Source: Pelagibius litoralis
GTDB lineage: Bacteria; Pseudomonadota; Alphaproteobacteria; Kiloniellales; Kiloniellaceae
Assembly (NCBI RefSeq): GCF_011683915.1
Contig: NZ_JAAQPH010000007.1
Location: 124,001 to 188,000, forward strand
Direction of reading: 5' to 3'
Length of the DNA stretch: 64,000 bases
The position numbers and the translations under genes were made by a program. Positions 36,817 through 45,453 of this stretch are shown here, one piece after another (position 1 is the first letter of the stretch; every line of letters begins with the position of its first letter). The notes below the pieces were generated by a model. The model was not told where the DNA came from. It searched no databases and saw only the letters and a program-made list of their open reading frames with translations.

Positions 36817-36839
36817 ATGCTCGGGCTTGTCCCGAGCAT
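36817..36839. repeat. Palindromic repeat, CTCGGGCTTGTCCCGAG type, forward copy
   Basis: ATGCTCGGG (36817-36825) and CCCGAGCAT (36831-36839) pair around the loop CTTGT. This resembles a palindrome widely dispersed between genes of alphaproteobacteria. The next copy is in opposite orientation. Confidence 0.8.
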
Positions 36840-36877
36840 CCATGGTCGGGGGAAGGGCCGGGTTTGCGGAGGGATGG

Positions 36878-36900
36878 ACCCTCGGGACAAGCCCGAGGGT
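36878..36900. repeat. Palindromic repeat, CTCGGGACAAGCCCGAG type, reverse copy
   Basis: ACCCTCGGG (36878-36886) and CCCGAGGGT (36892-36900) pair around the loop ACAAG, the reverse complement of the CTTGT loop of the preceding copy. It ends 24 bases before the cobH start codon. The leader of cobH is therefore made of repeat sequence and has no obvious ribosome binding site. Confidence 0.8.
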
Positions 36901-36924
36901 GACGGTCGAGTCTGTATCACCAGC

Positions 36925-37563
36925 ATGACCACCACCCTCGAAAATTACATCCGCGATCCGCAGGAGATTACCCGCCGTTCCTTTGAGATCGTGCGGTCGG
37001 AGACCGATCTTTCGGCTCTGCCGCCCGAGGTGGCGGAAATCGCGCTGCGCGTGGTTCATGCCTGCGGCATGCCGGAGATCGTCGGCGATCTCGCCTTCGC
37101 CGGCGATCCGGCGACGGCGGGCCGGGCAGCCCTGCAAGGCGGTGCGACGATCCTGGCGGACTGCGAGATGGTCGCCGACGGCATCACCCGCAAACGCCTG
37201 CCCGCCGACAACCCCGTGCTCTGCACCCTGAACTATGCCCGCACGCCGGATCTGGCAAAGACCTTGGGCACGACACGCTCGGCGGCTGCCGTCGACCTCT
37301 GGGGCGATGACCTGGCCGGGGCGGTGGTGGCCATCGGCAATGCGCCGACAGCGCTTTTTCGTTTGCTGGAACGCTTGGCCGAGGGCGCGCCGCGACCCGC
37401 CGTGATCCTGGCTTTCCCGGTCGGTTTCGTGGGCGCAGCGGAGTCCAAAGAGGCCTTGGTCGCCGCCGACCTGGGCCTGTCTTATCTCACCCTGCGCGGG
37501 CGGCGCGGCGGCAGCGCCATGGCGGCCGCCGCTGTTAATGCCCTGGCGCGGGCGGGGATCTGA
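36925..37563 (+). CDS. cobH: Precorrin-8X methylmutase CobH
   Basis: CobH moves the methyl group from C11 to C12 of precorrin-8X to give hydrogenobyrinic acid. The catalytic His lies in RVVHACGMPE near residue 43. Other conserved stretches are GGATILADCEMVADGI and NAPTALFRLLE. The ATG at 36925 gives 212 residues, the normal length. The frame is open upstream through two palindromic repeats (from 36817), but that segment translates repeat DNA and is not part of the protein family. The lack of a clear ribosome binding site is unusual in this operon. cobL starts five bases downstream. Confidence 0.93.
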   Translation: MTTTLENYIRDPQEITRRSFEIVRSETDLSALPPEVAEIALRVVHACGMPEIVGDLAFAGDPATAGRAALQGGATILADCEMVADGITRKRLPADNPVLCTLNYARTPDLAKTLGTTRSAAAVDLWGDDLAGAVVAIGNAPTALFRLLERLAEGAPRPAVILAFPVGFVGAAESKEALVAADLGLSYLTLRGRRGGSAMAAAAVNALARAGI

Positions 37564-37568
37564 CGGCG

Positions 37569-38810
37569 ATGTCCGCGGCTTCTAAATCTGCACCCTGGCT
37601 TTCCCTCGTCGGCATCGGCGAAGACGGTCTGGCCGGTTTGACACCAACCGCCCGGCGGGTGGTCGACGATGCCGAGGTGCTGGTCGGCGGTGAGCGTCAT
37701 CTGGCGATGGTACCGGAGGATGGGCGCGAACGCCTGGCCTGGCCCAGTCCGCTCGCTACCCTGTTGGACGAGATCGCCGCGCGGCGCGGCACTCGGGTCT
37801 GCGTCCTGGCGACCGGCGATCCGCTCTGGTACGGCATTGGTGTTTCTTTGTTACAGCGCATCCCCCGGGATGAGATGACGATTCTACCCGGCCTCTCGGC
37901 TTTCGCTTCGGCGGCGGCAAGGCTTGGCTGGCCGCTGGCCGAGGTTGAGACCCTCACGCTTCATGGCCGTCCCTTGGCACTGCTGCAATCCTATCTGCAG
38001 CCCGGCGCCAGACTGTTGATCCTCAGTGAGGGCGCGGAGACGCCGGGGGCGGTCGCCGCCCTGCTGCGCGAACGCGGTTACGGCGGGAGCCGGATGGTGG
38101 TGCTGGAACATATGGACGGCGCGGCGGAGCGCCGGATCGACGGTACCGCCGACGACTGGCGGGCCAACGATATTGCCGCCCTCAATACCCTGGCGATCGA
38201 CTGTGTCGCCGGCCCGGATGCAGCCCTTCTGCCGCGGGTGCCGGGCCTGCCGGACGAGGCCTTTCGCCATGATGGGCAGATGACCAAGCGGGAAATGCGT
38301 GCGGTGACCCTGGCGGCTCTGGCGCCCTTGCCCGGTCAGTTGCTCTGGGACGTCGGCGCCGGCTGTGGTTCCGTCTCCGTCGAGTGGATGCGCGCCGCAC
38401 CGCGCGGCCGGGCCATCGCCGTGGAACGCAAGGCTGAACGCCTGACCATGATCGCGGAAAACGCCGAGGCGCTGGGCACCCCGGCCCTGGAAATCGTCGA
38501 CGGCGAAGCGCCCGCTGCGCTTGCCGGCCTTGAAGCGCCGGACGCAGTCTTCATCGGCGGCGGGGCTTCTGGCGAAGGCGTTATCGAGACCTGTTGGCAG
38601 GCGCTGAAAGAGGGCGGCCGTCTGGTCGCCAACGCGGTCACCCTGGAGGGCGAGCAGGCCTTGCTGGCCTGGCAGAAAGATCACGGCGGCGCGCTCAGCC
38701 GCCTGGCGGTATCCCGCGCCGAGCCGGTCGGGCCCTTCCAGGGCTGGCGGCCGATGATGCCGGTGACCCACTACAGTCACCGCAAGACTTTCGCCGGCAA
38801 GCCGTCATGA
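37569..38810 (+). CDS. cobL: Precorrin-6Y C5,15-methyltransferase (decarboxylating) CobL
   Basis: CobL methylates C5 and C15 and removes the acetate carboxyl at C12. The N-terminal CbiE-like tetrapyrrole methylase domain (SLVGIGEDGLAGLTP, LATGDPLWYGIG) is followed by a CbiT-like Rossmann methyltransferase domain from about residue 240 (LLWDVGAGCGSVSVEWMRAAP). The fused 413-residue form is the one of the aerobic pathway. The cobI start overlaps its stop as ATGA, so translation is coupled. Confidence 0.93.
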   Translation: MSAASKSAPWLSLVGIGEDGLAGLTPTARRVVDDAEVLVGGERHLAMVPEDGRERLAWPSPLATLLDEIAARRGTRVCVLATGDPLWYGIGVSLLQRIPRDEMTILPGLSAFASAAARLGWPLAEVETLTLHGRPLALLQSYLQPGARLLILSEGAETPGAVAALLRERGYGGSRMVVLEHMDGAAERRIDGTADDWRANDIAALNTLAIDCVAGPDAALLPRVPGLPDEAFRHDGQMTKREMRAVTLAALAPLPGQLLWDVGAGCGSVSVEWMRAAPRGRAIAVERKAERLTMIAENAEALGTPALEIVDGEAPAALAGLEAPDAVFIGGGASGEGVIETCWQALKEGGRLVANAVTLEGEQALLAWQKDHGGALSRLAVSRAEPVGPFQGWRPMMPVTHYSHRKTFAGKPS

Positions 38811-39511
38811 CCGGCAAACTTTACGGCCTCGGTATCGGGCCCGGCGATCCGGAGCTGCTGACCCTGAAGGCGCTGCGGCTGCTGCAGGCCGTGCCGGTGG
38901 TGGCCTATCCGGCGCCGGAGGAGGGCGACAGCCTGGCCCGCGCCATCGTCGCGTCCCATCTGCCCGGCGGGCAGACCGAGATCGAGATCCGCATGCCGAT
39001 GGTGGCGGCGCGTTTCCCGGCGCAGGAGGTTTATGACTGGGCCGCCGGCGAGATCGGCGGGCATCTGGAAGCGGATCGCGACGTTGCGGTTCTCTGCGAG
39101 GGCGACCCCTTCTTCTACGGCTCCTTCATGTACCTTTTCGGCCGGGTGGCAGAGCGCTTTCCGGTGGAGGTGGTGCCCGGCGTTTCCTCGCTGACCGCCT
39201 GCGCCGCCGTGCTGGGGGCGCCACTGGCTGCGCGCAACGACGTGCTGACCGTGATCCCGGCGACCTTGGAACGGCATGAACTGGCACAGTTGCTGCGCGA
39301 CGCCGAGGCGGCAGCGATCATAAAGGTCGGTCGTCACCTGCAGAAGGTTCGCAAGGTGTTGGATCTGCTCGGTCTGCTGGACCGCGCCCGTTATGTGGAA
39401 CGTGCCACCATGGGCGAGCAACGCATCCTGCCGCTGGACAGCCTGGAGGAGGCGGGGGCGCCCTACTTCTCGATGATCCTGGTTCATCGCCGGGGGGAGG
39501 CCTGGACATGA
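38807..39511 (+). CDS. cobI: Precorrin-2 C20-methyltransferase CobI
   Basis: CobI methylates precorrin-2 (or its cobalt form) at C20 with S-adenosylmethionine. It is a 234-residue tetrapyrrole methylase with the SAM-binding stretch GLGIGPGDPELLTLKALRLL at the N terminus, CEGDPFFYGSF and VPGVSSLTACAA. Start and stop are both ATGA overlaps with neighbours (cobL before, cbiG-cobJ after). The sequence alone does not tell whether it prefers precorrin-2 or cobalt-precorrin-2. Confidence 0.93.
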   Translation: MTGKLYGLGIGPGDPELLTLKALRLLQAVPVVAYPAPEEGDSLARAIVASHLPGGQTEIEIRMPMVAARFPAQEVYDWAAGEIGGHLEADRDVAVLCEGDPFFYGSFMYLFGRVAERFPVEVVPGVSSLTACAAVLGAPLAARNDVLTVIPATLERHELAQLLRDAEAAAIIKVGRHLQKVRKVLDLLGLLDRARYVERATMGEQRILPLDSLEEAGAPYFSMILVHRRGEAWT

Positions 39512-41334
39512 GTATGGGCGAATCAGCGGCAGCCCTTGTCGTGCTGACCCCGGGTGGGGCCGAGCTGGCCGCGCGCCTGAAGACCGCAGTCCCGACGGCT
39601 CTGGTCTACGGCCGCGCCGGTCGGGTGGCGTCGGCTGATGTCGTCTTCGAGGATTTCACCGCGACCCTGCAGGCGGCCTTTCTGGAAGGCCGCGCCATCA
39701 TCGGGATCGCCGCCGCCGGCACGCTGATCCGTGCTCTGGCGCCGCTGCTGGCCGACAAGCGCGCGGAGCCGCCGGTGATCGCGGTGGCGGAGGATGGTTC
39801 CGCCGTCGTGCCCCTGCTCGGCGGGCACCGCGGCGCCAACGATCTGGCGAAACGCCTCGCCGGGATTCTGGAGATCGAAGCGGCAGTCACCACCGCGGGC
39901 GACCGGCGTTTCGGCGTGGCGTTGGATGCGCCGCCTGCCGGCTGGCGGCTCGGTAATCCGGAGAATTACAAGGGCTTCGCGGCGGCGCTGCTGTCCGGCG
40001 AGACGCTGAAGCTTCGCGGCGATGCGGATTGGTTGGCGCAAAGTAGCCTGCCCTTCAGCGAGAACGGCGGGCTTGCGGTCCAGGTGACCGAGACGCGGGG
40101 TGAGCCCGGCCCGCACTGCCTTGTCTATCATCCGGCGGTGCTGGCGCTGGGTGTCGGCTGCGAGCGGGATTGCGAAGCGGCGGAACTGGCGGGCCTGGTT
40201 GAGTCCACCCTGGCGGCGGCGGGCCTGTCGCACCTTGCGGTCGCCGGGGTCTTTTCCATCGACGTGAAGGCCGACGAGGCGGCGGTGCTGGATTTGGCCG
40301 CGCGCCTGGACGTGCCCGCCCGCTTTTTCGATGCAGTGACGCTGGAGGCGGAAGCCCCGCGTCTCGCCAATCCCTCCGATTTGGTGTTCCGCGAAGTCGG
40401 CTGTCACGGCGTGGCGGAGGGCGCGGCCCTGGCCGCCGCGGGGGCGGGCGCCAAGCTCGTCGTTGCCAAGACCAAGTCGCGCCGCGCCACCTGTGCCGTG
40501 GCTCTGGCACCGGGCGTGATCGATGTTCAAAACCTTGGTCGCGCGAGAGGCAGCCTCTGCGTCGTTGGCACCGGGCCCGGCGATCCGGTCTGGCGCACGC
40601 CGGAGGTGGAGGCCGCTGTCCTGCGGGCGAGCGACCTCGTCGGCTATGGCCTCTATCTCGATCTGCTGGGACCTTTGGCTTCGGGAAAAGCGCGTCATGG
40701 CTATGAACTGGGCGAGGAGGAACAGCGGGTGCGGGTCGCCCTCGACCTCGCCGCCGAGGGGAAGGACGTGGCGCTGGTCTGCTCCGGCGATCCCGGCATC
40801 TATGCCATGGCGACCCTGGTCTTCGAGTTGCTGGAGCGCGGCGAGGACACGTCCTGGCAGCGCATTGACATCAAGGTCATGCCCGGTGTCTCCGCCTTGC
40901 AGGCGGCGGCGGCACGTGCCGGTGCCCCGCTGGGCCATGACTTCTGCACCATATCCCTTTCCGATCTGCTGACGCCCTGGCCGGCGATCGAACAAAGGGT
41001 CGAGGCGGCGGCGGCGGGCGACTTCGTCATCGCCTTTTACAATCCGGTCTCCAAGCGCCGCACCCGGCAACTGGCGGCGGCGGTGGAAATCCTGAAACGG
41101 CATCGCCCGGCCGATACCCCGGTTATCCTGGCGCGCAACCTGGGCCGCGATGGGGAGACCCTGAAGCTTGTCGATCTGGCAGAGCTGACCCCGGACATGG
41201 TCGACATGCTGACGGTGGTGCTGGTCGGCTCCAGCGAGACGCGGCGCGTCGCGCGCAGCGGCGGCGGACATTGGGTCTACACGCCAAGAGGATATGCCGC
41301 CAAAGCCAAGAAGAAATCGGAGGATGCAGCGTGA
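39508..41334 (+). CDS. cobJ: CbiG-CobJ fusion: cobalt-precorrin-5A hydrolase plus precorrin-3B C17-methyltransferase
   Basis: The first 345 or so residues are CbiG: the N-terminal domain with LLGGHRGANDLAKRLA near residue 108, a middle domain, and the C-terminal domain with LALGVGCERDCEAAEL and VVAKTKSRRATCAVA. Residues from about 350 form CobJ/CbiH: CVVGTGPGDP, CSGDPGIYAMA, VMPGVSALQAAAARAGAPLGHDF and FYNPVSKRR. CobJ contracts the ring by methylating C17; CbiG opens the lactone of cobalt-precorrin-5A and releases the C20 fragment. At 608 residues it is clearly a two-enzyme fusion. Both ends are coupled to neighbours, by ATGA with cobI and GTGA with cobM. Confidence 0.93.
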   Translation: MSMGESAAALVVLTPGGAELAARLKTAVPTALVYGRAGRVASADVVFEDFTATLQAAFLEGRAIIGIAAAGTLIRALAPLLADKRAEPPVIAVAEDGSAVVPLLGGHRGANDLAKRLAGILEIEAAVTTAGDRRFGVALDAPPAGWRLGNPENYKGFAAALLSGETLKLRGDADWLAQSSLPFSENGGLAVQVTETRGEPGPHCLVYHPAVLALGVGCERDCEAAELAGLVESTLAAAGLSHLAVAGVFSIDVKADEAAVLDLAARLDVPARFFDAVTLEAEAPRLANPSDLVFREVGCHGVAEGAALAAAGAGAKLVVAKTKSRRATCAVALAPGVIDVQNLGRARGSLCVVGTGPGDPVWRTPEVEAAVLRASDLVGYGLYLDLLGPLASGKARHGYELGEEEQRVRVALDLAAEGKDVALVCSGDPGIYAMATLVFELLERGEDTSWQRIDIKVMPGVSALQAAAARAGAPLGHDFCTISLSDLLTPWPAIEQRVEAAAAGDFVIAFYNPVSKRRTRQLAAAVEILKRHRPADTPVILARNLGRDGETLKLVDLAELTPDMVDMLTVVLVGSSETRRVARSGGGHWVYTPRGYAAKAKKKSEDAA

Positions 41335-42095
41335 CGGTCTATTTCATCGGTGCCGGGCCGGGGGCGCCCGATCTCATCACCCTGAGGGGCCGCGACCTCA
41401 TCGCGCGCTGCCCCGTAGTGCTTTACGCCGGCTCCCTTGTACCGACCGAGGTTGTGGCTTTTGCCGGGCCCGATGCCCTGGTGATGGACACCGCACCCAT
41501 GACTCTGGACGAGATCCTTCACCAGATTGTCGAGGCCGATGCGGTGGGCCAGGACGTGGCGAGGGTGCACTCCGGCGATCCCTCGCTCTACGGCGCCATT
41601 GCCGAGCAGATCCGCCGTCTGCGCGAAGCCGAAATCGCTTTCGAAATCGTGCCCGGCGTGCCGGCCTACGCGGCGGCGGCGGCGGCGCTGGAAAGCGAAC
41701 TCACACTGCCGGAGATCAGCCAGACCCTCATCCTCACCCGCACGGCCATGAAGGCCTCGGCCATGCCGGAAGGCGAGGATCTCGCGACCCTGGGAAAATC
41801 CAGCGCGACCCTGGCCATACACCTGTCGATCCGCAACCTGAAGCACATCGAAGCCGAACTGACGCCCTTTTACGGCGCCGATTGTCCGGTCGCCGTGGTC
41901 TACCGGGCTTCCTGGCCGGACCAGCAGATCATCCGCGGCACCCTGGCCGACATCCGCCAGAAGGTGCGCGCCGCCAAGATCACCCGCACGGCGCTGATCC
42001 TGGTCGGCCGGGTGCTCGGTTCCAACGACTTCAGCGACAGCCGCCTCTATGACCCCAGCCATGTCCATGTGCTGAGGCCCAAACGCAGCGCCTAG
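41331..42095 (+). CDS. cobM: Precorrin-4 C11-methyltransferase CobM
   Basis: CobM methylates C11 of precorrin-4 (CbiF is the cobalt-form counterpart). It is a 254-residue tetrapyrrole methylase beginning VTVYFIGAGPGAPDLITLRG, with RVHSGDPSLYGAIAEQ and EIVPGVPAYAAAAAALE. The GTG at 41331 overlaps the upstream stop as GTGA and has GGAGG eight bases before it, which decides the start over the longer frame from 41271. It is the last gene of the plus-strand cob run; the chemoreceptor gene converges on it with three bases between. Confidence 0.93.
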   Translation: MTVYFIGAGPGAPDLITLRGRDLIARCPVVLYAGSLVPTEVVAFAGPDALVMDTAPMTLDEILHQIVEADAVGQDVARVHSGDPSLYGAIAEQIRRLREAEIAFEIVPGVPAYAAAAAALESELTLPEISQTLILTRTAMKASAMPEGEDLATLGKSSATLAIHLSIRNLKHIEAELTPFYGADCPVAVVYRASWPDQQIIRGTLADIRQKVRAAKITRTALILVGRVLGSNDFSDSRLYDPSHVHVLRPKRSA

Positions 42096-42098
42096 AGG

Positions 42099-43409
42099 TC
42101 AGTCGGCGCGGGCCGCTTTCAGGAACTCGGTTGCCGATTGATCGAGTGTCTTGATCTGTGCGGTCATGTCGTCGGCGGTCGTCTCGATAAGCTTGGCGGA
42201 ATCCTGTGTCTGGTTCGCCGAATCGCTGACGCGGGAGACGTTTTCGGCGATCTCGGCCGCGCCGGCCGATGCCTGTCCGATGGAACTGGCGATCTCGCGG
42301 GTGACGGTGCTCTGCTCTTCGGCGGCCCCGGCAATCGAGTCGGCGATCTCGCTGATCGTGTCGACCGTGCTGGTAACCCGTTCGTTGGCGTCGTAGGTGC
42401 GCTGTGTCGTGTCGCGGATGTCGGTGACCTGGCGGCCGATCTCCTCGGTTGCCTTGGCCGTCTGTTGCGCCAGGGTCTTGACCTCGCTGGCGACAACAGC
42501 AAAGCCCTTGCCGGCCTCCCCGGCGCGGGCTGCCTCAATGGTGGCGTTCAGTGCCAGCAGGTTGGTTTTGTCGGCGATCTCGGTGATCAAATCCAGGACC
42601 TGACCAATCTGCTCGGTGGTTGTGACCAGGGCGCGCATCTGGTCGCGGGCGTTCTCGGCATCTCCGCGCGCTGAATGTGCGATCTTGGCCTGGCGTGCCA
42701 CTTGCTGGGTGATCTCCTGAATCGCGGTGGAGAGTTGTTCGGCGGCGGTTGCGACGGACTTCACGTTTGCCGAGGCCTCGCCGGCTGCGGCGGCCATGGT
42801 CGTCGCTCTATGCGTGGTCTCGTCGGCGCAGGTCCTGAGGCCCTTTGACTGTTCGCCCAGGCTTGAGACCGCCTGCTCGACCGTTTCGATTGTCGTTTTC
42901 ACCTGCGCTTCGAAGAAGTCGGAAAGCTTGGAGAAATGCTGTGTGCGGCCACCGATGTCGGCGATGGCGGTGTTGACGCGCCCGGCACTCGCCTGGAAAT
43001 CGCCCGGCAGGCCGCGCAGCAGGATCTTGCGGTAGTACTTGCCGGCGGCGACATGCTGCATGGAGGCCCCCGCCTCGCGCACAAAGGCGTCGGTTACGTC
43101 GACCAGGTGGTTGATGGTGTTGCGCAGCGCCACAATGTCGTTGGCGGCGGCGGGCCGTTGAATCCGCAAATTGAAATCGCCGCCCCGGGCGATCTGCCGC
43201 GTGGTTTCCATGATCGCCGTTGTCGCGGTGCTTACACGGTGCTGGACCCAGGCCGACAGCGCGACGACCGCGAGAGCCAGAAGCTGCAGGGCGACGGCGG
43301 CGGCTTTCGCATCGCCCGCAGCCGTCTGCCAAACGATCGCAGCAGTGATCAACAGGGCGGCAAGGCCGGCGAGACGCTGGCCGTTAGACTGTGAAAATAA
43401 AGCGTTCAT
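42099..43409 (-). CDS. Methyl-accepting chemotaxis protein without a periplasmic sensor domain
   Basis: This is a chemoreceptor-type signalling protein of 436 residues. Two closely spaced hydrophobic segments (about residues 12-30 and 38-56) anchor it, with almost no periplasmic loop. A HAMP-like region follows, then the coiled-coil signalling domain with the hairpin tip [24 protein letters not shown] and [13 protein letters not shown]. It lacks its own ligand domain. The PAS gene just upstream overlaps it by 26 bases, so the pair probably acts as a split Aer-type energy or redox sensor. AGGGA lies about seven bases before the ATG, inside the PAS gene. Output would go to CheA/CheW encoded elsewhere. 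Confidence 0.9.
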   Translation of the reverse strand: MNALFSQSNGQRLAGLAALLITAAIVWQTAAGDAKAAAVALQLLALAVVALSAWVQHRVSTATTAIMETTRQIARGGDFNLRIQRPAAANDIVALRNTINHLVDVTDAFVREAGASMQHVAAGKYYRKILLRGLPGDFQASAGRVNTAIADIGGRTQHFSKLSDFFEAQVKTTIETVEQAVSSLGEQSKGLRTCADETTHRATTMAAAAGEASANVKSVATAAEQLSTAIQEITQQVARQAKIAHSARGDAENARDQMRALVTTTEQIGQVLDLITEIADKTNLLALNATIEAARAGEAGKGFAVVASEVKTLAQQTAKATEEIGRQVTDIRDTTQRTYDANERVTSTVDTISEIADSIAGAAEEQSTVTREIASSIGQASAGAAEIAENVSRVSDSANQTQDSAKLIETTADDMTAQIKTLDQSATEFLKAARAD

Positions 43410-43908
43410 AGATCGTTCCCTGCGCCTGTAAGGTCCTCTGAAGAAAGTCCAGTGCGGCCGTCATGCCATCTTTCAACCGCGCCGCATTGCCTTCGGCCTG
43501 GCGCAGTTCCTGGTAGATCGGTTCGATCCGGGCGATCTGTTCGGGGTCCGGCTTGCGCCGGTTCGAATGGTAGCCCTGGATCTTTCCGTCCTTGTCGGGG
43601 CTCGGCGTGACATGGGCGAAGACCCAGTAGTGGTCGCCGTTCTTTGCCATGTTGATGACGTAGGCGAAAATCTCTTCGCCTTCTTGGATTTTCTCCCACA
43701 GCAACTTGAAGACACTGTGCGGCATGTCCGGATGGCGAATGAGGTTGTGCGGCTGGCCGATCACATCCTGTTCGGAATACCCGCTGACCCGCAGGAAGAC
43801 ATCGTTGACGTAAGTGATTCTGCCTTTCAGATCGGTTTTGGAGACGATGATTTCATCGATGCCGAAAGAAGCTTCCCGGCCTGTCGGGGTAACGATTGAG
43901 CGTGACAT
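43384..43908 (-). CDS. Stand-alone PAS domain protein, Aer-like
   Basis: This is a 174-residue cytoplasmic protein with one PAS domain in residues 15-130. [44 protein letters not shown] and [16 protein letters not shown] closely resemble the FAD-binding PAS of Aer-type aerotaxis receptors. The C-terminal 45 residues are helical. The gene overlaps the MCP gene by 26 bases, and the two probably form one sensory unit. The start codon lies next to an inverted repeat with TGGTAAG motifs. A flavin ligand is inference from similarity. Confidence 0.88.
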   Translation of the reverse strand: MSRSIVTPTGREASFGIDEIIVSKTDLKGRITYVNDVFLRVSGYSEQDVIGQPHNLIRHPDMPHSVFKLLWEKIQEGEEIFAYVINMAKNGDHYWVFAHVTPSPDKDGKIQGYHSNRRKPDPEQIARIEPIYQELRQAEGNAARLKDGMTAALDFLQRTLQAQGTIYERFIFTV

Positions 43909-43909
43909 A

Positions 43910-43948
43910 CTTACCAGAGCAAAAGGTGAATACGAACTGACTGGTAAG
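43910..43948. promoter_or_regulatory. Inverted repeat at the PAS gene start
   Basis: CTTACCAG (43910-43917) and CTGGTAAG (43941-43948) are perfect inverted copies 23 bases apart, directly before the PAS gene start at 43908. A third TGGTAAGCGTT copy lies at 44077-44087, and TGGTAAGCGTT is also present at 43942-43952. The element could be an operator. Alternatively it is a leader hairpin that hides the GGTAAG ribosome-binding region. The rest of the gap from 43949 to 44190 shows no gene. Confidence 0.4.
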
Positions 43949-44190
43949 CGTTCTAATTTTATCGGATTAAAGAAAGATTGAGCCGCGGCGACTTGCCGCA
44001 GAAGTTTCCATCTCTACTGAATTGCTCAGTCCGATTTGATTACTGACGGTTGGCGAATCGATACCAGCGGCCTTGATGGTAAGCGTTACACTTTCTGCAT
44101 GATCGACTCCGGATCAAGCCGGCACTGTCTGAACTGCGCCTCGTAACCGATGGACCGCGTGCCGCGATCCATCGATCCGGTGACTCCGTT

Positions 44191-44637
44191 CTAAAACCGG
44201 GAGATCACCAGGCCGGCGCTCACCAGAGCAACCGCGCCGACCCTGGGGATTGTGATTTCCTTGATCGGCAGGCCGAAAGCGCCATTGGCGTCAAGGAACA
44301 GCGCAGCCAGGAGCTGGCCCAGGATCAGGACGGCAAAAGTCGTCACGACGCCCAGCTTCGGTACGCTCCAGAGCACGGCCCAAACATAAAAGGCGCCGAA
44401 GATACCGCCGGTCCAGCACCACCAGGGTACCGCTTTGAGCGTTGCCAGCGACGGCAGCACCCCACGGCTGGCGGCCAGGGCCAGAAGCAGCAGAAAGCCG
44501 GTACCGAAGGAGATCATGGCGGCGATAACGCCGTCGCCGACACTGCGGCCGAGCGCGGCGTTGATCGGCGCTTGCACCGCCAAGGCCATGCCGCCGATGC
44601 CGACCAAGGCCAGCGCTGTCCAGAATGTTGCCGCCAT
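44191..44637 (-). CDS. DMT family transporter, YdcZ type (DUF606)
   Basis: This is a small inner-membrane protein of 148 residues with about five hydrophobic segments. It includes GIGGMALAVQAPINAALGR at the N terminus and VVTTFAVLILGQLLAALFLD and VGAVALVSAGLVISRF toward the end, typical of the YdcZ/DUF606 half-size DMT family. The substrate is unknown. Half-size proteins of this type may dimerise. It lies 66 bases downstream of cobK on the same strand and could be transcribed with cbiD-cobK. That may mean a link to cobalt or corrinoid handling, or it may be chance. Confidence 0.85.
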   Translation of the reverse strand: MAATFWTALALVGIGGMALAVQAPINAALGRSVGDGVIAAMISFGTGFLLLLALAASRGVLPSLATLKAVPWWCWTGGIFGAFYVWAVLWSVPKLGVVTTFAVLILGQLLAALFLDANGAFGLPIKEITIPRVGAVALVSAGLVISRF

Positions 44638-44703
44638 ATTCTTCCTTCTCCCGATCCTCTGCGCCTGCGGCGATGCAGGCCCATGACTTAAACGGACTAT
44701 GGC

Positions 44704-45453
44704 CTAAAGCCGCGCGGCAATCCAACTCAGGGCGTCATCGACCGATGTGGCGGTTTCCGCTTTCCGGCAGACCGGCCGTTCGATCATCACGACCGGCAGG
44801 CCGAGTTCGCGGGCGACGGCGATCTTGGCATAGGTGGCTTCGCCGCCGCTGTTCTTGGCGACCAGCGCCTGAATACCGTGCAGCAGCAAAAGTGCGCGCT
44901 CGCCGTTTGCCTCGAAGGGCCCGCGGCCCAGCACGACTTCGTAATTCCTGAGGGGCAGGTCGCCGCGCGGCGCGTCGATCATGCGCACCAGGAACCAGAT
45001 ATCCGTGAGCGCTTCGAAGGCTTCCAGTTCCTGGCGGCCGACCGAAAGAAAAACCCGTCTTGCGCGTCCGGCCAAGGCCCGGGCAGCGGCCTTGGCATCG
45101 GCGACCGTGATCCAGTGATCGCCCGCCACCGCCTGCCAGGGCGGACGGCTGAGAACCAGGCGCGGCGTGCCGCTTCGACAGCATGCCGCCGCGGCGTTAT
45201 CGGATATACGCTCTGCGAAGGGGTGGGTCGCATCGACCAGCAGGTCGATGTGCTCTTCTGCCAGGTAGCGGGTCAGGGCCTCGACGCCGCCGAAGCCGCC
45301 GATGCGCAATGAACCCGGGATGGCCAAGGGGTGTTCGGTACGCCCGGCCAGGGAGGTGATGACCTCGATGCCGTCGCGTTCCGCAAGCCGCTCCGCCAAT
45401 TCCCGGGAATCGTTGGTACCGCCCAGCAACAGGATGCGGTGGGCCTCAGCCAT
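44704..45453 (-). CDS. cobK: Precorrin-6A reductase CobK
   Basis: CobK reduces precorrin-6A to precorrin-6B with NADPH (CbiJ is the cobalt-form counterpart). It is 249 residues, with the nucleotide-binding start RILLLGGTNDSRELAERLAE, the VDATHPFAERIS motif and HGIQALVAKNSGGEATYAKI. It overlaps the end of cbiD by eight bases on the same strand, so the two form an operon. A YdcZ-type transporter follows. Confidence 0.92.
   Translation of the reverse strand: MAEAHRILLLGGTNDSRELAERLAERDGIEVITSLAGRTEHPLAIPGSLRIGGFGGVEALTRYLAEEHIDLLVDATHPFAERISDNAAAACCRSGTPRLVLSRPPWQAVAGDHWITVADAKAAARALAGRARRVFLSVGRQELEAFEALTDIWFLVRMIDAPRGDLPLRNYEVVLGRGPFEANGERALLLLHGIQALVAKNSGGEATYAKIAVARELGLPVVMIERPVCRKAETATSVDDALSWIAARL

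Noticed and set aside
36817-36924. N-terminal extension of cobH through the palindromic repeats
   Set aside because: The extra 36 codons translate repeat DNA. The CobH family begins at the ATG at 36925.
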